Assembly (NCBI GenBank): GCA_963691655.1
Contig: OY829326.1
Coordinates: 11,396,878 to 11,460,877 of the forward strand
Direction of reading: 5' to 3'
DNA length: 64,000 nt
Source of the DNA: Toxonevra muliebris
Taxonomy: Eukaryota; Arthropoda; Insecta; Diptera; Pallopteridae
Each line of letters opens with the position of its first letter. Position 1 is the stretch's first letter. Shown here piece after piece: positions 12,251 to 24,800 of the stretch. A program made the translations under genes and the position numbers. The notes below the pieces were generated by a model. That model was not told the origin of the DNA and searched no databases. It saw nothing but the letters and a program-made list of their open reading frames with translations.

Positions 12251-15250
12251 GACAGTATAAAACGTCTTCTCCCCTATAGAAAAGGTGTCTGCGACAGTAT
12301 AAAACGTCTTCTCTCCTATAGAAAAGGTGTCTGCGACAGTATAAAACGTCTTCTCCCCTATAGAAAAGGTTTCTCCGACAGTATAAAACGTCTTCTCTCC
12401 TATAGAAAAGGTGTCTCCGACAGTATAAAACGTCTTCTCTCCTATAGAAAAGGTGTCTGCGACAGTATAAAACGTCTTCTCCCCTATAGAAAAGGTTTCT
12501 CCGACAGTATAAAACGTCTTCTCCCCTATAGAAAAGGTGTCTCCGACAGTATAAAACGTCTTCTCCCCTATGGAAAAGGTGTCTGCGACAGTATAAAACG
12601 TCTTCTCCCCTATAGAAAAGGTGTCTCCGACAGTATAAAACGTCTTCTCTCCTATAGAAAAGGTGTCTCCGACAGTATAAAACGTCTTCTCCCTTATAGA
12701 AAAGGTATCTCCGACAGTATAAAACGTCTTCTCCCCTATAGAAAAGATGTCTGCGACAGTATAAAACGTCTTCTCCCCTATAGAAAAGGTGTCTCCGACA
12801 GTATAAAACGTCTTCTCCCCTATAGAAAAGGTGTCTCCGACAGTATAAAACGTCTTCTCCCCTATGGAAAAGGTGTCTCCGACAGTATAAAACGTCTTCT
12901 CCCCTATAGAAAAGGTGTCTCCGACAGTATAAAACGTCTTCTCCCCTATAGAAAAGGTGTCTCCGACAGTATAAAACGTCTTCTCTCCTATAGAAAAGGT
13001 GTCTCCGACAGTATAAAACGTCTTCTCCCCTATAGAAAAGGTGTCTCCGACAGTATAAAACGTCTTCTCCCCTATAGAAAAGGTGTCTCCGACAGTATAA
13101 AACGTCTTCTCCCCTATAGAAAAGGTGTCCCCGACAGTATAAAGCGTCTTCTCCCCTATGGAAAAGGTTTCTCCGACAGTATAAAACGTCTTCTCTCCTA
13201 TAGAAAAGGTGTCTCCGACAGTATAAAACGTCTTCTCTCCTATAGAAAAGGTGTCTCCGACAGTATAAAACGTCTTCTCCCCTATAGAAAAGGTATCTCC
13301 GACAGTATAAAACGTCTTCTCCCCTATAGAAAAGGTGTCTCCGACAGTATAAAACGTCTTGTCTCCTATAGAAAAGGTGTCTCCGACAGTATAAAACGTC
13401 TTCTCCCCTATAGAAAAGGTTTCTCCGACAGTATAAAACGTTTTCTTCCCTATAGAAAAGGTGTCTCCGACAGTATAAAACGTCTTCTCCCCTATAGAAA
13501 AGGTGTCTGCGACAGTATAAAACGTCTTCTCCCCTATAGAAAAGGTGTCTGCGACAGTATAAAACGTCTTCTCCCCTATAGAAAAGGTTTCTCCGACAGT
13601 ATAAAACGTCTTCTCCCCTATAGAAAAGGTGTCTGCGACAGTATAAAACGTCTTCTCCCCTATAGAAAAGGTGTCTCCGACAGTATAAAACGTCTTCTCT
13701 CCTATAGAAAAGGTGTCTCCGACAGTATAAAACGTCTTCTCTCCTATAGAAAAGGTGTCTCCGACAGTATAAAACGTCTTCTCTCCTATAGAAAAGGTTT
13801 CTCCGACAGTATAAAACGTCCTCTCCCCTATAGAAAAGGTGTCTGCGACAGTATAAAACGTCTTCTCCCCTATAGAAAAGGTGTCTCCGACAGTATAAAA
13901 CGTCTTCTCCCCTATAGAAAAGGTGTCTCCGACAGTATAAAACGTCCTCTCTCCTATAAAAAAGGTGTCTCCGACAGTATAAAACGTCTTCTCCCCTATA
14001 GAAAAGGTGTCTGCGACAGTATAAAACGTCTTCTCCCCTATAGAAAAGGTGTCTGCGACAGTATAAAACGTCTTCTCCCCTATAGAAAAGGTGTCTCCGA
14101 CAGTATAAAACGTCTTCTCTCCTATAGAAAAGGTGTCTCCGACAGTATAAAACGTCTTCTCTCCTATAGAAAAGGTGTCTCCGACAGTATAAAACGTCTT
14201 CTCTCCTATAGAAAAGGTTTCTCCGACAGTATAAAACGTCCTCTCCCCTATAGAAAAGGTGTCTGCGACAGTATAAAACGTCTTCTCCCCTATAGAAAAG
14301 GTGTCTCCGACAGTATAAAACGTCTTCTCCCCTATAGAAAAGGTGTCTCCGACAGTATAAAACGTCTTCTCCCCTATAGAAAAGGTGTCTCCGACAGTAT
14401 AAAACGTCCTCTCTCCTATAAAAAAGGTGTCTCCGACAGTATAAAACGTCTTCTCCCCTATAGAAAAGGTTTCTCCGACAGTATAAAACGTCTTCTCCCC
14501 TATAGAAAAGGTGTCTGCGACAGTATAAAACGTCTTCTCCCCTATAGAAAAGGTGTCTCCGACAGTATAAAACGTCTTCTCTCCTATAAAAAAGGTGTCT
14601 CCGACAGTATAAAACGTCTTCTCCCCTATAGAAAAGGTGTCTGCGACAGTATAAAACGTCTTCTCCCCTATAGAAAAGGTGTCTGCGACAGTATAAAACG
14701 TCTTCTCTCCTATAGAAAAGGTGTCTCCGACAGTATAAAACGTCTTCTCTCCTATAGAAAAGGTGTCTCCGACAGTATAAAACGTCTTCTCTCCTATAGA
14801 AAAGGTGTCTCCGACAGTATAAAACGTCTTCTCTCCTATAGAAAAGGTGTCTGCGACAGTATAAAACGTCTTCTCTCCTATAGAAAAGGTGTCTGCGACA
14901 GTATAAAACGTCTTCTCCCCTATAGAAAAGGTGTCTGCGACAGTATAAAACGTCTTCTCCCCTATAGAAAAGGTGTCTCCGACAGTATAAAACGTCTTCT
15001 CTCCTATAGAAAAGGTGTCTCCGACAGTATAAAACGTCTTCTCTCCTATAGAAAAGGTGTCTCCGACAGTATAAAACGTCCTCTCCCCTATAGAAAAGGT
15101 GTCTGCGACAGTATAAAACGTCTTCTCTCCTATAGAAAAGGTGTCTTCGACAGTATAAAACGTCTTCTCTCCTATAGAAAAGGTGTCTCCGACAGTATAA
15201 AACGTCTTCTCTCCTATAGAAAAGGTGTCTCCGACAGTATAAAACGTCTT

Positions 15251-18200
15251 CTGTCCTATAGAAAAGGTGTCTCCGACAGTATAAAACGTCTTCTCTCCTA
15301 TAGAAAAGGTGTCTCCGACAGTATAAAACGTCTTCTCCCTTATAGAAAAGGTATCTCCGACAGTATAAAACGTCTTCTCCCCTATAGAAAAGATGTCTGC
15401 GACAGTATAAAACGTCTTCTCCCCTATAGAAAAGGTGTCTCCGACAGTATAAAACGTCTTCTCCCCTATGGAAAAGGTGTCTCCGACAGTATAAAACGTC
15501 TTCTCCCCTATGGAAAAGGTGTCTGCGACAGTATAAAACGTCTTCTCTCCTATAGAAAAGGTGTCTCCGACAGTATAAAACGTCTTCTCCCCTATAGAAA
15601 AGGTGTCTCCGACAGTATAAAACGTCTTCTCTCCTATAGAAAAGGTGTCTCCGACAGTATAAAACGTCTTCTCCCCTATAGAAAAGGTTTCTCCGACAGT
15701 ATAAAACGTCTTCTCCCCTATAGAAAAGGTGTCTCCGACAGTATAAAACGTCTTCTCCCCTATAGAAAAGGTGTCTGCGACAGTATAAAACGTCTTCTCC
15801 CCTATAGAAAAGGTTTCTCCGACAGTATAAAACGTCTTCTCCCCTATAGAAAAGGTTTCTCCGACAGTATAAAACGTCTTCTCCCCTATGGAAAAGGTGT
15901 CTGCGACAGTATAAAACGTCTTCTCCCCTATAGAAAAGGTGTCTCCGACAGTATAAAACGTCTTCTCTCCTATAGAAAAGGTGTCTCCGACAGTATAAAA
16001 CGTCTTCTCTGCTATAGAAAAGGTGTCTCCGACAGTATAAAACGTCTTCTCTCCTATAGAAAAGGTTTCTCCGACAGTATAAAACGTCTTCTCTCCTATA
16101 AAAAAGGTGTCTCCGACAGTATAAAACGTCTTCTCCCCTATAGAAAAGGTGTCTGCGACAGTATAGAACGTCTTCTCCCCTATAGAAAAGGTGTCTCCGA
16201 CAGTATAAAACGTCTTCTCCCCTATAGAAAAGGTTTCTCCGACAGTATAAAACGTCTTCTCCCCTATGGAAAAGGTGTCTGCGACAGTATAAAACGTCTT
16301 CTCTCCTATAGAAAAGGTGTCTCCGACAGTATAAAACGTCTTCTCTCCTATAGAAAAGGTGTCTCCGACAGTATAAAACGTCTTCTCCCCTATAGAAAAG
16401 GTATCTCCGACAGTATAAAACGTCTTCTCCCCTATAGAAAAGGTGTCTCCGACAGTATAAAACGTCTTCTCTCCTATAGAAAAGGTGTCTCCGACAGTAT
16501 AAAACGTCTTCTCCCCTATAGAAAAGGTGTCTCCGACAGTATAAAACGTCTTCTCCCCTATAGAAAAGGTGTCTCCGACAGTATAAAACGTCTTCTCCCC
16601 TATAGAAAAGGTGTCTCCGACAGTATAAAACGTCCTCTCTCCTATAAAAAAGGTGTCTCCGACAGTATAAAACGTCTTCTCCCCTATAGAAAAGGTGTCT
16701 GCGACAGTATAAAACGTCTTCTCCCCTATAGAAAAGGTGTCTGCGACAGTATAAAACGTCTTCTCCCCTATAGAAAAGGTGTCTGCGACAGTATAAAACG
16801 TCTTCTCCCCTATAGAAAAGGTTTCTCCGACAGTATAAAACGTCTTCTCCCCTATAGAAAAGGTGTCTGCGACAGTATAAAACGTCTTCTCCCCTATAGA
16901 AAAGGTGTCTCCGACAGTATAAAACGTCTTCTCTCCTATAAAAAAGGTGTCTCCGACAGTATAAAACGTCTTCTCCCCTATAGAAAAGGTGTCTGCGACA
17001 GTATAAAACGTCTTCTCCCCTATAGAAAAGGTGTCTCCGACAGTATAAAACGTCTTCTCTCCTATAGAAAAGGTGTCTCCGACAGTATAAAACGTCTTCT
17101 CTCCTATAGAAAAGGTGTCTCCGACAGTATAAAACGTCTTCTCTCCTATAGAAAAGGTGTCTGCGACAGTATAAAACGTCTTCTCCCCTATAGAAAAGGT
17201 GTCTGCGACAGTATAAAACGTCTTCTCCCCTATAGAAAAGGTGTCTCCGACAGTATAAAACGTCTTCTCTCCTATAGAAAAGGTGTCTCCGACAGTATAA
17301 AACGTCTTCTCTCCTATAGAAAAGGTGTCTCCGACAGTATAAAACGTCTTCTCTCCTATAAAAAAGGTGTCTCCGACAGTATAAAACGTCCTCTCCCCTA
17401 TAGAAAAGGTGTCTGCGACAGTATAAAACGTCTTCTCTCCTATAGAAAAGGTGTCTTCGACAGTATAAAACGTCTTCTCTCCTATAGAAAAGGTGTCTCC
17501 GACAGTATAAAACGTCTTCTCTCCTATAGAAAAGGTGTCTCCGACAGTATAAAACGTCTTCTGTCCTATAGAAAAGGTGTCTCCGACAGTATAAAACGTC
17601 TTCTCTCCTATAGAAAAGGTGTCTCCGACAGTATAAAACGTCTTCTCCCTTATAGAAAAGGTATCTCCGACAGTATAAAACGTCTTCTCCCCTATAGAAA
17701 AGATGTCTGCGACAGTATAAAACGTCTTCTCCCCTATAGAAAAGGTGTCTCCGACAGTATAAAACGTCTTCTCCCCTATAGAAAAGGTGTCTCCGACAGT
17801 ATAAAACGTCTTCTCCCCTATGGAAAAGGTGTCTGCGACAGTATAAAACGTCTTCTCTCCTATAGAAAAGGTGTCTCCGACAGTATAAAACGTCTTCTCC
17901 CCTATAGAAAAGGTGTCTCCGACAGTATAAAACGTCTTCTCCCCTATAGAAAAGGTGTCTCCGACAGTATAAAACGTCTTCTCTCCTATAGAAAAGGTGT
18001 CTCCGACAGTATAAAACGTCTTCTCCCCTATAGAAAAGGTTTCTCCGACAGTATAAAACGTCTTCTCCCCTATAGAAAAGGTGTCTCCGACAGTATAAAA
18101 CGTCTTCTCCCCTATAGAAAAGGTGTCTGCGACAGTATAAAACGTCTTCTCCCCTATAGAAAAGGTTTCTCCGACAGTATAAAACGTCTTCTCCCCTATA

Positions 18201-18400
18201 GAAAAGGTTTCTCCGACAGTATAAAACGTCTTCTCCCCTATGGAAAAGGTGTCTGCGACAGTATAAAACGTCTTCTCCCCTATAGAAAAGGTGTCTCCGA
18301 CAGTATAAAACGTCTTCTCTCCTATAGAAAAGGTGTCTCCGACAGTATAAAACGTCTTCTCTGCTATAGAAAAGGTGTCTCCGACAGTATAAAACGTCTT
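15251..18400 (+). repeat. Internal 2.31-2.35 kb repeat inside block B
   Basis: CTGTCC at 15251 recurs at 17561 (2,310 bp, 55 monomers), and GCTATAG at 16011 recurs at 18363 (2,352 bp, 56 monomers). One extra 42-bp monomer therefore lies between the two markers in the second copy. The same 2,352-bp spacing is found in block B copy 2 (22489 to 24841), so this duplication came before the 6,478-bp one. Confidence 0.8.
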
Positions 18401-20985
18401 CTCTCCTATAGAAAAGGTTTCTCCGACAGTATAAAACGTCTTCTCTCCTATAAAAAAGGTGTCTCCGACAGTATAAAACGTCTTCTCCCCTATAGAAAAG
18501 GTGTCTGCGACAGTATAGAACGTCTTCTCCCCTATAGAAAAGGTGTCTCCGACAGTATAAAACGTCTTCTCCCCTATAGAAAAGGTTTCTCCGACAGTAT
18601 AAAACGTCTTCTCCCCTATGGAAAAGGTGTCTGCGACAGTATAAAACGTCTTCTCTCCTATAGAAAAGGTGTCTCCGACAGTATAAAACGTCTTCTCTCC
18701 TATAGAAAAGGTGTCTCCGACAGTATAAAACGTCTTCTCCCCTATAGAAAAGGTATCTCCGACAGTATAAAACGTCTTCTCCCCTATAGAAAAGGTGTCT
18801 CCGACAGTATAAAACGTCTTCTCTCCTATAGAAAAGGTGTCTCCGACAGTATAAAACGTCTTCTCCCCTATAGAAAAGGTGTCTCCGACAGTATAAAACG
18901 TCTTCTCCCCTATAGAAAAGGTGTCTCCGACAGTATAAAACGTCTTCTCCCCTATAGAAAAGGTGTCTGCGACAGTATAAAACGTCTTCTCCCCTATAGA
19001 AAAGGTGTCTGCGACAGTATAAAACGTCTTCTCTCCTATAGAAAAGGTGTCTCCGACAGTATAAAACGTCTTCTCTCCTATAGAAAAGGTGTCTCCGACA
19101 GTATAAAACGTCTTCTCCCCTATAGAAAAGGTATCTCCGACAGTATAAAACGTCTTCTCCCCTATAGAAAAGGTGTCTCCGACAGTATAAAACGTCTTCT
19201 CCCCTATAGAAAAGGTATCTCCGACAGTATAAAACGTCTTCTCTCCTATAGAAAAGGTGTCTCCGACAGTATAAAACGTCTTCTCCCCTATAGAAAAGGT
19301 TTCTCCGACAGTATAAAACGTTTTCTTCCCTATAGAAAAGGTGTCTCCGACAGTATAAAACGTCTTCTCCCCTATAGAAAAGGTGTCTGCGACAGTATAA
19401 AACGTCTTCTCCCCTATAGAAAAGGTTTCTCCGACAGTATAAAACGTCTTCTCCCCTATAGAAAAGGTGTCTGCGACAGTATAAAACGTCTTCTCCCCTA
19501 TAGAAAAGGTGTCTCCGACAGTATAAAACGTCTTCTCTCCTATAGAAAAGGTGTCTCCGACAGTATAAAACGTCTTCTCTCCTATAGAAAAGGTGTCTCC
19601 GACAGTATAAAACGTCTTCTCTCCTATAGAAAAGGTTTCTCCGACAGTATAAAACGTCCTCTCTCCTATAAAAAAGGTGTCTCCGACAGTATAAAACGTC
19701 TTCTCCCCTATAGAAAAGGTGTCTGCGACAGTATAAAACGTCTTCTCCCCTATAGAAAAGGTGTCTCCGACAGTATAAAACGTCTTCTCCCCTATAGAAA
19801 AGGTGTCTCCGACAGTATAAAACGTCCTCTCTCCTATAAAAAAGGTGTCTCCGACAGTATAAAACGTCTTCTCCCCTATAGAAAAGGTGTCTGCGACAGT
19901 ATAAAACGTCAGTATAGAACGTCAGTATAGAACGTCTTCTCTCCTATAGAAAAGGTGTCTCCGACAGTATAAAACGTCTTCTCTCCTATAGAAAAGGTGT
20001 CTCCGACAGTATAAAACGTCTTCTCCCTTATAGAAAAGGTATCTCCGACAGTATAAAACGTCTTCTCCCCTATAGAAAAGGTGTCTGCGACAGTATAAAA
20101 CGTCTTCTCCCCTATAGAAAAGGTGTCTCCGACAGTATAAAACGTCTTCTCCCCTATGGAAAAGGTGTCTGCGACGGTATAAAACGTCTTCTCTCCTATA
20201 GAAAAGGTGTCTCCGACAGTATAAAACGTCTTCTCTCCTATAGAAAAGGTGTCTCCGACAGTATAAAACGTCTTCTCCCCTATAGAAAAGGTATCTCCGA
20301 CAGTATAAAACGTCTTCTCTCCTATAGAAAAGGTGTCTCCGACAGTATAAAACGTCTTCTCCCCTATAGAAAAGGTTTCTCCGACAGTATAAAACGTCTT
20401 CTCCCCTATAGAAAAGGTGTCTCCGACAGTATAAAACGTCTTCTCCCCTATAGAAAAGGTGTCTCCGACAGTATAAAACGTCTTCTCCCCTATGGAAAAG
20501 GTGTCTGCGACAGTATAAAACGTCTTCTCTCCTATAGAAAAGGTGTCTCCGACAGTATAAAACGTCTTCTCTCCTATAGAAAAGGTGTCTCCGACAGTAT
20601 AAAACGTCTTCTCCCCTATAGAAAAGGTATCTCCGACAGTATAAAACGTCTTCTCCCCTATAGAAAAGGTGTCTCCGACAGTATAAAACGTCTTGTCTCC
20701 TATAGAAAAGGTGTCTCCGACAGTATAAAACGTCTTCTCCCCTATAGAAAAGGTTTCTCCGACAGTATAAAACGTCTTCTCCCCTATAGAAAAGGTTTCT
20801 CCGACAGTATAAAACGTCTTCTCCCCTATAGAAAAGGTTTCTCCGACAGTATAAAACGTCTTCTCCCCTATGGAAAAGGTGTCTCCGACAGTATAAAACG
20901 TCTTCTCCCCTATAGAAAAGGTATCTCCGACAGTATAAAACGTCTTCTCTCCTATAGAAAAGGTGTCTCCGACAGTATAAAACGT
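15390..20985 (+). repeat. Higher-order block B, copy 1 (6,478-bp spacing)
   Basis: Rare markers in this block recur 6,478 bp downstream without drift: AGATGTCTGC 15391 to 21869, GCTATAG 16011 to 22489 and 18363 to 24841, CTGTCC 17561 to 24039, TTTTCTTCCC 19321 to 25799, doubled insertion 19911 to 26389, GACGGTATAA 20173 to 26651 and TCTTGTCTCC 20691 to 27169. On the left, the match ends just before 15,390 (GTATCT near 15351 faces GTGTCT). On the right, it ends near 20,985, where copy 2 lacks one monomer and then diverges. Lack of drift over 5.6 kb means a recent duplication. Confidence 0.85.
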
Positions 20986-21867
20986 CTTCTCTCCTATAGA
21001 AAAGGTGTCTCCGACAGTATAAAACGTCTTCTCTCCTATAGAAAAGGTTTCTCCGACAGTATAAAACGTCCTCTCTCCTATAAAAAAGGTGTCTCCGACA
21101 GTATAAAACGTCTTCTCCCCTATAGAAAAGGTGTCTGCGACAGTATAAAACGTCTTCTCCCCTATAGAAAAGGTGTCTCCGACAGTATAAAACGTCTTCT
21201 CCCCTATAGAAAAGGTGTCTCCGACAGTATAAAACGTCCTCTCTCCTATAAAAAAGGTGTCTCCGACAGTATAAAACGTCTTCTCCCCTATAGAAAAGGT
21301 GTCTGCGACAGTATAAAACGTCAGTATAGAACGTCAGTATAGAACGTCTTCTCTCCTATAGAAAAGGTGTCTCCGACAGTATAAAACGTCTTCTCTCCTA
21401 TAGAAAAGGTGTCTCCGACAGTATAAAACGTCTTCTCCCTTATAGAAAAGGTATCTCCGACAGTATAAAACGTCTTCTCCCCTATAGAAAAGGTGTCTGC
21501 GACAGTATAAAACGTCTTCTCCCCTATAGAAAAGGTGTCTCCGACAGTATAAAACGTCTTCTCCCCTATGGAAAAGGTGTCTGCGACGGTATAAAACGTC
21601 TTCTCTCCTATAGAAAAGGTGTCTCCGACAGTATAAAACGTCTTCTCTCCTATAGAAAAGGTGTCTCCGACAGTATAAAACGTCTTCTCCCCTATAGAAA
21701 AGGTATCTCCGACAGTATAAAACGTCTTCTCTCCTATAGAAAAGGTGTCTCCGACAGTATAAAACGTCTTCTCCCCTATAGAAAAGGTTTCTCCGACAGT
21801 ATAAAACGTCTTCTCCCCTATAGAAAAGGTGTCTCCGACAGTATAAAACGTCTTCTCCCCTATAGAA

Positions 21868-24800
21868 AAGATGTCTGCGACAGTATAAAACGTCTTCTCC
21901 CCTATAGAAAAGGTGTCTCCGACAGTATAAAACGTCTTCTCCCCTATGGAAAAGGTGTCTCCGACAGTATAAAACGTCTTCTCCCCTATGGAAAAGGTGT
22001 CTGCGACAGTATAAAACGTCTTCTCTCCTATAGAAAAGGTGTCTCCGACAGTATAAAACGTCTTCTCCCCTATAGAAAAGGTGTCTCCGACAGTATAAAA
22101 CGTCTTCTCTCCTATAGAAAAGGTGTCTCCGACAGTATAAAACGTCTTCTCCCCTATAGAAAAGGTTTCTCCGACAGTATAAAACGTCTTCTCCCCTATA
22201 GAAAAGGTGTCTCCGACAGTATAAAACGTCTTCTCCCCTATAGAAAAGGTGTCTGCGACAGTATAAAACGTCTTCTCCCCTATAGAAAAGGTTTCTCCGA
22301 CAGTATAAAACGTCTTCTCCCCTATAGAAAAGGTTTCTCCGACAGTATAAAACGTCTTCTCCCCTATGGAAAAGGTGTCTGCGACAGTATAAAACGTCTT
22401 CTCCCCTATAGAAAAGGTGTCTCCGACAGTATAAAACGTCTTCTCTCCTATAGAAAAGGTGTCTCCGACAGTATAAAACGTCTTCTCTGCTATAGAAAAG
22501 GTGTCTCCGACAGTATAAAACGTCTTCTCTCCTATAGAAAAGGTTTCTCCGACAGTATAAAACGTCTTCTCTCCTATAAAAAAGGTGTCTCCGACAGTAT
22601 AAAACGTCTTCTCCCCTATAGAAAAGGTGTCTGCGACAGTATAGAACGTCTTCTCCCCTATAGAAAAGGTGTCTCCGACAGTATAAAACGTCTTCTCCCC
22701 TATAGAAAAGGTTTCTCCGACAGTATAAAACGTCTTCTCCCCTATGGAAAAGGTGTCTGCGACAGTATAAAACGTCTTCTCTCCTATAGAAAAGGTGTCT
22801 CCGACAGTATAAAACGTCTTCTCTCCTATAGAAAAGGTGTCTCCGACAGTATAAAACGTCTTCTCCCCTATAGAAAAGGTATCTCCGACAGTATAAAACG
22901 TCTTCTCCCCTATAGAAAAGGTGTCTCCGACAGTATAAAACGTCTTCTCTCCTATAGAAAAGGTGTCTCCGACAGTATAAAACGTCTTCTCCCCTATAGA
23001 AAAGGTGTCTCCGACAGTATAAAACGTCTTCTCCCCTATAGAAAAGGTGTCTCCGACAGTATAAAACGTCTTCTCCCCTATAGAAAAGGTGTCTCCGACA
23101 GTATAAAACGTCCTCTCTCCTATAAAAAAGGTGTCTCCGACAGTATAAAACGTCTTCTCCCCTATAGAAAAGGTGTCTGCGACAGTATAAAACGTCTTCT
23201 CCCCTATAGAAAAGGTGTCTGCGACAGTATAAAACGTCTTCTCCCCTATAGAAAAGGTGTCTGCGACAGTATAAAACGTCTTCTCCCCTATAGAAAAGGT
23301 TTCTCCGACAGTATAAAACGTCTTCTCCCCTATAGAAAAGGTGTCTGCGACAGTATAAAACGTCTTCTCCCCTATAGAAAAGGTGTCTCCGACAGTATAA
23401 AACGTCTTCTCTCCTATAAAAAAGGTGTCTCCGACAGTATAAAACGTCTTCTCCCCTATAGAAAAGGTGTCTGCGACAGTATAAAACGTCTTCTCCCCTA
23501 TAGAAAAGGTGTCTCCGACAGTATAAAACGTCTTCTCTCCTATAGAAAAGGTGTCTCCGACAGTATAAAACGTCTTCTCTCCTATAGAAAAGGTGTCTCC
23601 GACAGTATAAAACGTCTTCTCTCCTATAGAAAAGGTGTCTGCGACAGTATAAAACGTCTTCTCCCCTATAGAAAAGGTGTCTGCGACAGTATAAAACGTC
23701 TTCTCCCCTATAGAAAAGGTGTCTCCGACAGTATAAAACGTCTTCTCTCCTATAGAAAAGGTGTCTCCGACAGTATAAAACGTCTTCTCTCCTATAGAAA
23801 AGGTGTCTCCGACAGTATAAAACGTCTTCTCTCCTATAAAAAAGGTGTCTCCGACAGTATAAAACGTCCTCTCCCCTATAGAAAAGGTGTCTGCGACAGT
23901 ATAAAACGTCTTCTCTCCTATAGAAAAGGTGTCTTCGACAGTATAAAACGTCTTCTCTCCTATAGAAAAGGTGTCTCCGACAGTATAAAACGTCTTCTCT
24001 CCTATAGAAAAGGTGTCTCCGACAGTATAAAACGTCTTCTGTCCTATAGAAAAGGTGTCTCCGACAGTATAAAACGTCTTCTCTCCTATAGAAAAGGTGT
24101 CTCCGACAGTATAAAACGTCTTCTCCCTTATAGAAAAGGTATCTCCGACAGTATAAAACGTCTTCTCCCCTATAGAAAAGATGTCTGCGACAGTATAAAA
24201 CGTCTTCTCCCCTATAGAAAAGGTGTCTCCGACAGTATAAAACGTCTTCTCCCCTATAGAAAAGGTGTCTCCGACAGTATAAAACGTCTTCTCCCCTATG
24301 GAAAAGGTGTCTGCGACAGTATAAAACGTCTTCTCTCCTATAGAAAAGGTGTCTCCGACAGTATAAAACGTCTTCTCCCCTATAGAAAAGGTGTCTCCGA
24401 CAGTATAAAACGTCTTCTCCCCTATAGAAAAGGTGTCTCCGACAGTATAAAACGTCTTCTCTCCTATAGAAAAGGTGTCTCCGACAGTATAAAACGTCTT
24501 CTCCCCTATAGAAAAGGTTTCTCCGACAGTATAAAACGTCTTCTCCCCTATAGAAAAGGTGTCTCCGACAGTATAAAACGTCTTCTCCCCTATAGAAAAG
24601 GTGTCTGCGACAGTATAAAACGTCTTCTCCCCTATAGAAAAGGTTTCTCCGACAGTATAAAACGTCTTCTCCCCTATAGAAAAGGTTTCTCCGACAGTAT
24701 AAAACGTCTTCTCCCCTATGGAAAAGGTGTCTGCGACAGTATAAAACGTCTTCTCCCCTATAGAAAAGGTGTCTCCGACAGTATAAAACGTCTTCTCTCC